DNA of 64,000 nucleotides from Hippophae tibetana (taxonomy: Eukaryota > Streptophyta > Magnoliopsida > Rosales > Elaeagnaceae): contig CM072801.1 in assembly GCA_037013495.1 (NCBI GenBank), positions 86,041,816-86,105,815 on the forward strand, in the 5' to 3' direction. A program made the translations under genes and the position numbers. Positions 9,510 through 20,911 of the stretch are shown piece by piece (the first letter of the stretch is position 1; every line of letters starts with the position of its first letter). The notes beneath the pieces are model-generated. The model ran no database searches. It saw only the letters and a program-made list of their open reading frames with translations, and was not told where the DNA came from.

Positions 9510-12500
9510 CGTTTGGTAACCTGAAAACGCACCGTAGCAATAGTATGTTTCCCCACTTTTGTCAACCCAAATTTCTTGGTTCATACAACCTAATAATGTC
9601 TTAAAATTTGGTCGCACCTTATTTCGTTATAATCTGTTCTTGCACTTTAGGATTCCGTTTTATTCATCTTAGCCATATTCTTAGTAATTTAATCTTTCTT
9701 ATTCCTTTCTTTTCTAGGGTTGTTAGCTTTTTCGCAAAATGGATTCACATCGGTTGCAATCACAGCCTTGTTTGCTGAAAATAGTGTATCTATCTTCAAT
9801 TACCTATTTTTTGAATTTTAGATTTAAAAAAATTAGTCCTTTGATGGTTTTCTCCTTTCTTAAGTCACAAATTCCAAAAAAAGAAAGAAATTTTGTCCTT
9901 AAAGACTTGTCTTTTATTCCCATTCTGTTGACATTGTTTTCCATTTTCTATTTCATATCTTTGTTTTCTTTAAAATCTCGGTATCTTTTAGTTTTCTTTA
10001 TTTTATGTGTTCAACCATCTTTCTTCTAGAGAAAAACTAGAGAGCTAATACAGTTCACAGTGTAAAAACAAAAAGAAGGTGTTAATTATGGTTGTTACGT
10101 AAAATTGTTATAACTTTTAATTTTATGTATCCTAATGACTACTATAATATATCAAATATGAAGCTCATTTTGGTTACCTAAAATGCACCATAGCAATAGT
10201 ATGTTTCCCCACTTTTTTCAACCCAAATTTCATGGTTCATACAACCAACTGATGTCTTAAAATTTGGTCGCACCTTATTTCGTTGTAATCTATTCTTGCA
10301 CTTTAGGTTTCCGTTTTGTTCATCTTAGCCATATTCTTAGTAATTCCATCTTTGTTATTCCTTTCAGTTCCAGGGTTGTAAGATTTTTCGCAAAATGGAT
10401 TCACGTCGGTTGGAATCATAGCCTTGTTTGCTGAAAATAGTGTATCTATCTTCAATTATCTATTTTTTGAATTTTAGATTTAAAAAAATTTGTCCTTTGA
10501 TGGTTTTCTTCTTTCTAAAGTCACAAATTCCAAAAAAAGAAAGAAATTGTGTCCTTAAAGACTTGTGTTTTATTACCATTCTGTTGACATTGTTTTCCAC
10601 TTTGTATTTCATATCTTAGTTTTCTTTAAAATTTCGGTATCTTTTACTTTTCTTTGTTTTATGTGTTCAACCTTCTTTCTTCTTGAGAAAAACTAGAGAG
10701 CTAATACAGTTCACAGTGTAAAAACAAAAAGAAGGTGTTAATTATGATTATAACGTAAAATTGTTATAACTTTTAATTTGTGCATCGTAATGACTACTAT
10801 AATATATGAAATATGAAGCTCGTTTCGATGCCTAAAAACGCACCGTAGCAATAGTATATTTCCTCGGTTTTTGTCAACCCAAATTTCATGGTTCATACAA
10901 CCTAATGATGTCTTAAAATTTGGTCGCACCCTATTTCGTTGTAATCTGTTCTTGCACTTTAGGATTCCATTTTGTTCATCTTAGCCATATTCTTAGTAAT
11001 TCAATCTTTCTTATTCCTTTCAGTTCCAGGGTTGTTAGATTTTTCGCAAAATGGATTCACCTCGGTTGGAATCATAGCCTTGTTTGCTGAAAATAGTGTA
11101 TATATCTTCAATTATCTATTTTTTGAATTTTAGATTTAAAAAAATTTGTCCTTTGATGGTTTTCTCATTTCTGAAGTCACAAATTCCAAAAAAAGAAAGA
11201 AATTGTGTCCTTAAAGACTTGTCTTTTATTATCATTCTGTTGACATTGTTTTCCACTTTGTATTTCATATCTTAGTTTTCTTTGAAATCTCGGTATCTTT
11301 TACTTTTCTTTGTTTTATGTGTTCAACCTTCTTTCTTCTTGAGAAAAACCAAAGAGCTAATACAGTTCACAGTGTAAAAACAAAAGGAAGGTGTTAATTG
11401 GGGTTGTAACGTAAAATTTTTATAACTTTTAATTTGTGTATAATAATGACTACTATAATATATCAAATATGAAGGTCGTTTGGTAACCTGAAAACGCACC
11501 GTAGCAATAGTATGTTTCCCCACTTTTGTCAACCCAAATTTCTTGGTTCATACAACCTAATAATGTCTTAAAATTTGGTTGCACCTTATTTCGTTATAAT
11601 CTGTTCTTGCACTTTAGGATTCCGTTTTATTCATCTTAGCCATATTCTTAGTAATTTAATCTTTCTTATCCTTTCTTTTCTAGGGTTGTTAGCTTTTTCG
11701 CAAAATGGATTCACATCGGTTGCAATCACAGCCTTGTTTGCTGAAAATAGTGTATCTATCTTCAATTACCTATTTTTTGAATTTTAGATTTAAAAAAATT
11801 AGTCCTTTGATGGTTTTCTCCTTTCTTAAGTCACAAATTCCAAAAAAAGAAAGAAATTTTGTCCTTAAAGACTTGTCTTTTATTCCCATTCTGTTGACAT
11901 TGTTTTCCATTTTCTATTTCATATCTTTCTTTTCTTTAAAATCTCGGTATCTTTTAGTTTTCTTTATTTTATGTGTTCAACCTTCTTTCTTCTAGAGAAA
12001 AACTAGAGAGCTAATACAGTTCACAGTGTAAAAACAAAAAGAAGGTGTTAATTATGGTTGTTACGTAAAATTGTTATAACTTTTAATTTTATGTATCCTA
12101 ATGACTACTATAATATATCAAATATGAAGCTCATTTTGGTTACCTAAAATGCACCATAGCAATAGTATGTTTCCCCACTTTTTTCAACCCAAATTTCATG
12201 GTTCATACAACCAACTGATGTCTTAAAATTTGGTCGCACCTTATTTCGTTGTAATCTATTCTTGCACTTTAGGTTTCCGTTTTGTTCATCTTAGCCATAT
12301 TCTTAGTAATTCCATCTTTGTTATTCCTTTCAGTTCCAGGGTTGTAAGATTTTTCGCAAAATGGATTCACGTCGGTTGGAATCATAGCCTTGTTTGCTGA
12401 AAATAGTGTATCTATCTTCAATTATCTATTTTTTGAATTTTAGATTTAAAAAAATTTGTCCTTTGATGGTTTTCTTCTTTCTAAAGTCACAAATTCCAAA

Positions 12501-13441
12501 AAAAGAAAGAAATTGTGTCCTTAAAGACTTGTGTTTTATTACCATTCTGTTGACATTGATTTCCACTTTGTATTTCATATCTTAGTTTTCTTTAAAATTT
12601 CGGTATCTTTTACTTTTCTTTGTTTTATGTGTTCAACCTTCTTTCTTCTTGAGAAAAACTAGAGAGCTAATACAGTTCACAGTGTAAAAACAAAAAGAAG
12701 GTGTTAATTATGATTATAACGTAAAATTGTTATAACTTTTAATTTGTGCATCGTAATGACTACTATAATATATGAAATATGAAGCTCGTTTCGATGCCTA
12801 AAAACGCACCGTAGCAATAGTATATTTCCTCGGTTTTTGTCAACCCAAATTTCATGGTTCATACAACCTAATGATGTCTTAAAATTTGGTCGCACCCTAT
12901 TTCGTTGTAATCTGTTCTTGCACTTTAGGATTCCATTTTGTTCATCTTAGCCATATTCTTAGTAATTCAATCTTTCTTATTCCTTTCAGTTCCAGGGTTG
13001 TTAGATTTTTCGCAAAATGGATTCACCTCGGTTGGAATCATAGCCTTGTTTGCTGAAAATAGTGTATATATCTTCAATTATCTATTTTTTGAATTTTAGA
13101 TTTAAAAAAATTTGTCCTTTGATGGTTTTCTCATTTCTGAAGTCACAAATTCCAAAAAAAGAAAGAAATTGTGTCCTTAAAGACTTGTCTTTTATTATCA
13201 TTCTGTTGACATTGTTTTCCACTTTGTATTTCATATCTTAGTTTTCTTTGAAATCTCGGTATCTTTTACTTTTCTTTGTTTTATGTGTTCAACCTTCTTT
13301 CTTCTTGAGAAAAACCAAAGAGCTAATACAGTTCACAGTGTAAAAACAAAAGGAAGGTGTTAATTGGGGTTGTAACGTAAAATTTTTATAACTTTTAATT
13401 TGTGTATAATAATGACTACTATAATATATCAAATATGAAGC
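9510..13441 (+). repeat. 1966-bp trimer higher-order repeat, two copies
   Basis: Monomers starting at 9772, 10428 and 11084 are repeated almost base for base at 11738, 12394 and 13050, an offset of 1966 bp. Copy 1 runs about 9510-11476 and copy 2 about 11477-13441. Shared rare variants include TGTTTCCCCACTTTTG, CGGTTGCAATCACAGCC, CATTTTCTATTTC and CTTCTAGAG in the first unit, and GACTTGTGTTTTATTACC in the second. Copies differ by isolated changes, for example TTATTCCTTT against TTATCCTTT near 9705/11669, and TTGTTTTC against TTGATTTC near 12558. A diverged third copy lies at about 16735-18640. Confidence 0.93.
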
Positions 13442-16400
13442 TCGTTTCGTAACCTGAAAACGCACCGTAGCAATAGTATATTTCCTCGGTTTTTGTCAAC
13501 CCAAATTTCATGGTTCATACAACTTAATGATGTCTTAAAATTTGGTGGCACCTTATTTCGTTGTAATCTGTTCTAGCACTTTAGGATTTCATTTTGTTCA
13601 TCTTAGCCATATTCTTAGTAATTCAATCTTTCTTATTCCTTTCAGTTCCAGGGTTGTTAGATTTTTCGCAAAATGGATTCACATCGATTGGATTCATAGC
13701 CTTGTTTGCTGAAAATAGTGTATCTATCTTCAATTATCTATTTTTTGAATTTTAGATTTAAAAAAATAAGTCCTTTGATGGTTTTCTTCTTTCTTAAGTC
13801 ACAAATTCCAAAAAAAGAAAGAAATTGTGTCCTTAAAGACTTGTCTTTTATTCCCATTTTGTTTACATTGTTTTCCACTTTGTATTTCATATCTTAGTTT
13901 TCTTTAAAATCTCGTTATCTTTTACTTTTCTTTGTTTTATGTGTTCAACCTTCTTTCTTCTTGAGAAAAAGTAGAGAGCTAATACAGTTCACAGTGTGAA
14001 ACAAAAAGAAGGTGATAATTGGGGTTGTAACGTAAAATTGTTATAACTTTTAATTTGTGCATCGTAATGACTACTATAATATATCAAGTATGAAGCTCGT
14101 TTCGATGGCTAAAAACGCACCGTAGCAATAGTATATTTCCTCGGTTTTTGTCAACCCAAATTTAATGGTTCATACAGCCTAATGATGTCTTAAAATTTGG
14201 TCACACCTTATTTCGTTGTAATCTGTTCTTGCACTTTAGGATTCCATTTTGTTCATCTTAGCCATATTCTTAGTAATTCAATCTTTGTTATTCCCTTCAT
14301 TTCCAGGGTTGTAAGATTTTTCGCAAAATGGATTCACATCGATTGGATTCATAGCCTTTTTGCTGAAAATAGTGTATCTATCTTCAATTATCTATTTTTT
14401 GAATTTTAGATTTAAAAAAATTAGTCCTTTGATGGTTTTCTTCTTTCTTAAGTCACAAATTCCAAAAAAAGAAAGAAATTGTGTCCTTAAAGACTTGTCT
14501 TTTATTCCCATTTTGTTTACATTGTTTTCCACTTTGTATTTCATATCTTAGTTTTCTTTAAAATCTCGTTATCTTTTACTTTTCTTTGTTTTATGTGTTC
14601 AACCTTCTTTCTTCTTGAGAAAAACTAGAGAGCTAATACAGTTCACAGTGTGAAACAAAAAGAAGGTGATAATTGGGGTTGTAACGTAAAATTGTTATAA
14701 CTTTTAATTTGTGCATCGTAATGACTACTATAATATATCAAATATGAAGCTCGTTTCGATGGCTAAAAAGGCACCGTAGCAATAGTATATTTCCTCGGTT
14801 TTTGTAAACCCAAATTTAATGGTTCATACACCCTAATGATGTCTTAAAATTTGGTCGCACCTTATTTCGTTGTAATCTGTTCTTGCACTTTAGGATTCCA
14901 TTTTGTTCATCTTAGCCATATTATTAGTAATTCAATCTTTGTTATTCCCTTCATTTCCAGGGTTGTAAGATTTTTCGCAAAATGGATTCACATCGGTTGG
15001 AATCATAGCCTTGTTTGCTGAAAATAGTGTATCTATATTCAATTATCTATTTTTTGAATTTTAGATTTAAAAAAATTAGTCCTTTGATGGTTTTCTCCTT
15101 TCTGAAGTCACAAATTCCAAAAAAAGAAAGAAATTGTGTCCTTAAAGACTTGTCTTTTATTATCATTCTGTTGACATTGTTTTCCACTTTGTATTTCATA
15201 TCTTAGTTTTCTTTGAAATCTCGGTATCTTTTACTTTTCTTTGTTTTATGTGTTCAACCTTCTTTCTTCTTGAGAAAAACCAAAGAGCTAATACAGTTCA
15301 CAGTGTAAAAACAAAAGGAAGGTGTTAATTGGGGTTGTAACGTAAAATTTTTATAACTTTTAATTTGTGTATAATAATGACTACTATAATATATCAAATA
15401 TGAAGCTCGTTTGGTAACCTGAAAACGCACCGTAGCAATAGTATATTTCCTTGGTTTTTGTCAACCCAAATTTCATGGTTCATACAACCTAATGATGTCT
15501 TAAAATTTGGTCACACCTTATTTCGTTGTCATATGTTCTTGCACTTTAGGATTCCATTTTGTTCATCTTAGCCATATTCTTAGTAATTCAATCTTTGTTA
15601 TTCCCTTCATTTCCAGGGTTGTAAGATTTTTCGCAAAATGGATTCACATCGATTGGATTCATAGCCTTGTTTGCTGAAAATAGTGTATCTATCTTCAATT
15701 ATCTATTTTTTGAATTTTAGATTTAAAAAAATTAGTCCTTTGATGGTTTTCTTCTTTCTTAAGTCACAAATTCCAAAAAAAGAAAGAAATTGTGTCCTTA
15801 AAGACTTGTCTTTTATTCCCATTTTGTTTACATTGTTTTCCACTTTGTATTTCATATCTTAGTTTTCTTTAAAATCTCGTTATCTTTTACTTTTCTTTGT
15901 TTTATGTGTTCAACCTTCTTTCTTCTTGAGAAAAACTAGAGAGCTAATACAGTTCACAGTGTGAAACAAAAAGAAGGTGTTAATTATGATTATAACGTAA
16001 AATTGTTATAACTTTTAATTTGTGCATCGTAATGACTACTATAATATATGAAATATGAAGCTCGTTTCGATGCCTAAAAACGCACCGTAGCAATAGTATA
16101 TTTCCTCGGTTTTTGTCAACCCAAATTTCATGGTTCATACAACCTAATGATGTCTTAAAATTTGGTCGCACCTTATTTTTTTGTAATCTGTTCTTGCACT
16201 TTAGGATTCCGTTTTGTTCATCTTAGCCATATTCTTAGTAATTCAATCTTTGTTATTCCCTTCATTTCCAGGGTTGTAAGATTTTTCGCAAAATGTGTTC
16301 ACATCGGTTGGAATCATAGCCTTGTTTGCTGAAAATAGTGTATCTATCTTCAATTATCTATTTTTTGAATTTTAGATTTAAAAAAATTAGTCCTTTGATG

Positions 16401-16734
16401 GTTTTCTTCTTTCTTAAGTCACAAATTCCAAAAAAAGAAAGAAATTGTGTCCTTAAAGACTTGTCTTTTACTCCCATTTTGTTTATATTGTTTTCCACTT
16501 TGTATTTCATATCTTAGTTTTCTTTAAAATCTCGTTATCTTTTACTTTTCTTTGTTTTATGTGTTCAACCTTCTTTCTTCTTGAGAAAAACTAGAGAGCT
16601 AATACAGTTCACAGTGTAAAAATTAAAAGAAGGTGTTAATTATGGTTATAACGTAAAATTGTTATAACTTTTAATTTGTGTATCGTAATGACTACTATAA
16701 TATATCAAATATGAAGCTCGTTTCGTTACCTAAA
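13442..16734 (+). repeat. Mixed A/B-type monomers with a local 654-bp duplication
   Basis: Monomer starts are 13706, 14360, 15015, 15671 and 16326. The units at 13706, 14360, 15671 and 16326 are A-like and 15015 is B-like, so the block resembles the left dimer domain but without strict alternation. Units 13706 and 14360 share a rare GGTGATAATTGG variant at 14011 and 14665, exactly 654 bp apart, marking a recent one-monomer duplication. Between 15980 and 16170 the sequence matches the type near 10738. No gene is seen. Confidence 0.85.
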
Positions 16735-18640
16735 AACGCACCGTAGCAATAGTATGTTTCCCCACTTTTGTCAACCCAAATTTCTTGGTTCAGACAACCT
16801 AATAATGTCTTAAAATTTGGTCGCACCTTATTTCGTTATAATCTGTTCTTGCACTTTAGGATTCCGTTTTATTCATCTTAGCCATATTCTTAGTAATTCA
16901 ATCTTTCTTATTCCTTTCTTTTCCAGGGTGGTTAGCTTTTTCGCAAAATGGATTCACATCGGTTGCAATCATAGCCTTGTTTGCTGAAAATAGTGTATCT
17001 ATCTTCAATTAACTATTTTTTGAATTTTAGATTTAAAAAAATTAGTCCTTTGATGGTTTTCTCCTTTCTTAAGTCACAAATTCCAAAAAAAGAAAGAAAT
17101 TGTGTCCTTAAAGACTTGTCTTTTATTCCCATTCTGTTGACATTGTTTTCCATTTTCTATTTCATATCTTTGTTTTCTTTAAAATCTCGGTATCTTTTAG
17201 TTTTCTTTATTTTATGTGTTCAACCTTCTTTCTTCTAGAGAAAAACTAGAGAGCTAATACAGTTCACAATGTAAAAAAAAAAAGAAGGTGTTAATTATGG
17301 TTGTAACGTAAAATTGTTATAACTTTTAAATTTATGTATCCTAATGACTACTATAATATATCAAATATGAAGCTCGTTTTGGTTACCTAAAATGCACCAT
17401 AGCAATAGTATGTTTCCCCACTTTTTTCAACCCAAATTTCATGGTTCATACAACCAACTGATGTCTTAAAATTTGGTCGCACCTTATTTCGTTGTAATCT
17501 GTTCTTGCACTTTAGGTTTCCGTTTTGTTCATCTTAGCCATATTCTTAGTAATTCCATCTTTGTTATTCCTTTCAGTTCCAGGGTTGTAAGATTTTTCGC
17601 AAAATGGATTCACATCGGTTGGAATCATAGCATTGTTTGCTGAAAATAGTGTATCTATCTTCAATTATCTATTTTTTGAATTTTAGATTTAAAAAAATTT
17701 GTCCTTTGATGGTTTTCTTCTTTCTGAAGTCACAAATTCCAAAAAAAGAAAGAAATTGTGTCCTTAAAGACTTGTGTTTTATTACCATTCTGTTGACATT
17801 GTTTTCCACTTTGTATTTCATATCTTAGTTTTCTTTAAAATTTCGGTATCTTTTACTTTTCTTTGTTTTATGTGTTCAACCTTCTTTCTTCTTGAGAAAA
17901 ACTAGAGAGCTAATACAGTTCACAGTGTAAAAACAAAAAGAAGGTGTTAATTATGATTATAACGTAAAATTGTTATAACTTTTAATTTGTGCATCGTAAT
18001 GACTACTATAATATATGAAATATGAAGCTCGTTTCGATGCCTAAAAATGCACCGTAGCAATAGTATATTTCCTCGGTTTTTGTCAACCCAAATTTCATGG
18101 TTCATTCAACCTAATGATGTCTTAAAATTTGGTCGCACCTTATTTCGTTGTAATCTGTTCTTGCACTTTAGGATTCCATTTTGTTCATCTTAGCCATATT
18201 CTTAGTAATTCAATCTTTCTTATTCCTTTCAGTTCCAGGGTTGTTAGATTTTTCGCAAAATGGATTCACCTCGGTTGGAATCATAGCCTTGTTTGCTGAA
18301 AATAGTGTATATATCTTCAATTATCTATTTTTTGAATTTTAGATTTAAAAAAATTTGTCCTTTGATGGTTTTCTCCTTTCTAAAGTCACAAATTCCAAAA
18401 AAAGAAAGAAATTGTGTCCTTAAAGACTTGTCTTTTATTATCATTCTGTTGACATTGTTTTCCACTTTGTATTTCATATCTTAGTTTTCTTTGAAATCTC
18501 GGTATCTTTTACTTTTCTTTGTTTTATGTGTTCAACCTTCTTTCTTCTTGAGAAAAACCAAAGAGCTAATACAGTTCACAGTGTAAAAACAAAAGGAAGG
18601 TGTTAATTGTGGTTGTAACGTAAAATTGTTATAACTTTTA
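16735..18640 (+). repeat. Third, diverged copy of the trimer repeat
   Basis: Units starting at 16981, 17637 and 18293 match in order the three units of the trimer at 9772-11084: first with TGTTTCCCCACTTTTG and CTTCTAGAG, second with GACTTGTGTTTTATTACC, third with AAATAGTGTATATATC. It differs at scattered sites, for example GGTGGTTAGC near 16927 and TTCAATTAACTA near 17006. It is separated from copy 2 by about 3.3 kb of A/B-type monomers, so either those were inserted or expanded in between, or the trimer was copied at a distance. Confidence 0.82.
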
Positions 18641-20911
18641 ATTTATGTATAATAATGACTACTATAATATATCAAATATGAAGCTCGATTCGTAACCTGA
18701 AAACGCACCGTAGCAATAGTATATTTCCTCGGTTTTTGTCAACCCAAATTTCATGGTTCATACAACCTAATGATGTCTTAAAATTTGGTCGCACCTTATT
18801 TCGTTGTAATCTTTTCTTGCACTTTAGGATTTCATTTTGTTCATCTTAGCCATATTCTTAGTAATTCAATCTTTCTTATTCCTTTCAGTTCCAGGGTTGT
18901 TAGATTTTTCGAAAAATGGATTCACATCGGTTGGATTCATAGCCTTGTTTGCTGAAAATAGGGTATCTATCTTCAATTATCTTTTTTTGATATTTAGATT
19001 TAAAAAAATTAGTCCTTTGATGGTTTTCTTCTTTCTTAAGTCACAAATTCCAAAAAAAGAATGAAATTGTGTCCTTAAAGACTTGTCTTTTTTTCCCATT
19101 TTGTTTACATTGTTTTCCACTTTGTATTTCATATCTTAGTTTTCTTTAAAATCTCGTTATCTTTTACTTTTCTTTGTTTTATGTGTTCAACCTTCTTTCT
19201 TCTTGAGAAAAACTAGAGAGCTAATACAGTTCACAGTGTAAAAACAAAAAGAAGGTGTTAATTATGGTTATAACGTAAAATTGTTATAAGTTTTAATTTG
19301 TGCATCGTAATGACTACTATAATATATGAAATATGAAGCTCGTTTCGATGCCTAAAAACGCACCGTAGCAATAGTATATTTCCTCGGTTTTTGTCAACCC
19401 AAATTTCATGGTTCATACAACCTAATGATGTCTTAAAATTTGGTCGCACCCTATTTCGTTGTAATCTGTTCTTGCACTTTAGGATTCCATTTTGTTCATC
19501 TTAGCCATATTCTTAGTAATTCAATCTTTCTTATTCCTTTCAGTTCCAGGGTTGTTAGATTTTTCGCAAAATGGATTCACCTCGGTTGGAATCATAGCCT
19601 TGTTTGCTGAAAATAGTGTATATATCTTCAATTATCTATTTTTTGAATTTTAGATTTAAAAAAATTTGTCCTTTGATGGTTTTCTCATTTCTGAAGTCAC
19701 AAATTCCAAAAAAAGAAAGAAATTGTGTCCTTAAAGACTTGTCTTTTATTATCATTCTGTTGACATTGTTTTCCACTTTGTATTTCATATCTTAGTTTTC
19801 TTTAAAATCTCGTTATCTTTTACTTTTCTTTGTTTTATGTGTTCAACCTTCTTTCTTCTTACGAAAAACCAAAGAGCTAATACAGTTCACTGTGTGAAAC
19901 AAAAAGAAGGTGTTAATTGGGGTTGTAACGTAAAATTGTTATAACTTTTAATTTGTGCATCGTAATGACTACTATAATATATCAAATATGAAGCTCGTTT
20001 CGATGGCTAAAAACGCACCGTAGCAATAGTATATTTCCTCGGTTTTTGTCAACCCAAATTTAATGGGTCATACAACCTAATAATGTCTTAAAATTTGGTC
20101 GCACCTTATTTCGTTGTAATCTGTTCTTGCACTTTAGGATTCCGTTTTGTTCATCTTAGCCGGATTCTTAGTAATTCAATCTTTCTTATTCCTTTCTGTT
20201 CCAGGGTTGTTAGCTTTTCGCAAAATGGATTCACATCGGTTGGAATCATAGCCTTGTTTGCTGAAAATGGTGTATCTATCTTCATATATCTATATTTTGA
20301 ATTTTAGATTTAAAAAAATTTGTCCTTTGAAGGTTTTCTCCTTTCTTAAGTCACTAATTCCAAAAAAAAAAAGAAATTGTGTCCTTAAAGTCTTGCCTTT
20401 TATTCCCATTCTGTTGTCATTGTTTTAATTCTGTATTTCATATCTTAGTTTTCTTTAAAATCTCGGTATCTTTTACTTTTCTTTGTTTTATGTGTTCAAC
20501 CTTCTTTCTTCTTACGAAAAACCAAAGAGCTAATACAGTTCACTGTGTGAAACAAAAAGAAGGTGTTAATTGGGGTTGTAACGTAAAATTGTTATAACTT
20601 TTAATTTGTGCATCGTAATGACTACTATAATATATCAAATATGAAGCTCGTTTCGATGGCTAAAAACGCACCGTAGCAATAGTATATTTCCTCGGTTTTT
20701 GTCAACCCAAATTTAATGGTTCATACAGCCTAATAATGTCTTAAAATTTGGTCGCACCTTATTTCGTTGTAATCTGTTCTTGCACTTTAGGTTTCCGTTT
20801 TGTTCATCTTATCCATATTCTTAGTAATTCAATCTTTGTTATTCCTTTCAGTTCCAGGGTTGTAAGATTTTTCGCAAAATGGATTCACATCGGTTGGAAT
20901 CATAGCATTGT
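18641..20911 (+). repeat. Monomers 18949-20258 with 654-bp local duplication
   Basis: Starts are 18949, 19604 and 20258. The unit at 18949 has rare changes (TAGGGTATC, and TTGATATTTAGATTT in place of TTGAATTTTAGATTT). The unit at 19604 is of the third trimer type. The variant CTTACGAAAAACC with CACTGTGTGAAAC is found at about 19858 and 20512, 654 bp apart, showing a local one-monomer duplication that spans roughly 19800-20700. The unit at 20258 introduces the ATATATCTATATTTTG subtype common further right. Confidence 0.82.

Larger units (their letters stand above)
589..9510 (+). repeat. 1312-bp dimer higher-order repeat block, about seven copies
   Basis: Monomers alternate strictly between type A (starts 589, 1901, 3213, 4525, 5837, 7149, 8461) and type B (1245, 2557, 3869, 5181, 6493, 7805, 9117). 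Type A carries TTCTTTCTTAAG and CATTTTGTTTACATTG. Type B carries AAAAAAGTGTATATATC, TCCTTTCTGAAG and ATTATCATTCTGTTGAC. All starts are exactly 656 bp apart, so the dimer is 1312 bp with no length change. Copies are nearly identical but differ by a few ordered variants. The right boundary is where TTTCGTAACCTG becomes TTTGGTAACCTG (about 9513). I infer expansion by unequal exchange of a two-monomer unit. Confidence 0.95.

Noticed and set aside
9739-10029. 96-residue frame with an ATG start, repeated at 11705
   Set aside because: It arises in the trimer subtype only because CAATCACAGCC removes a stop and TATCTTTG or TATCTTTC replaces TATCTTAG. It is two satellite frames joined by chance, with no recognisable protein.
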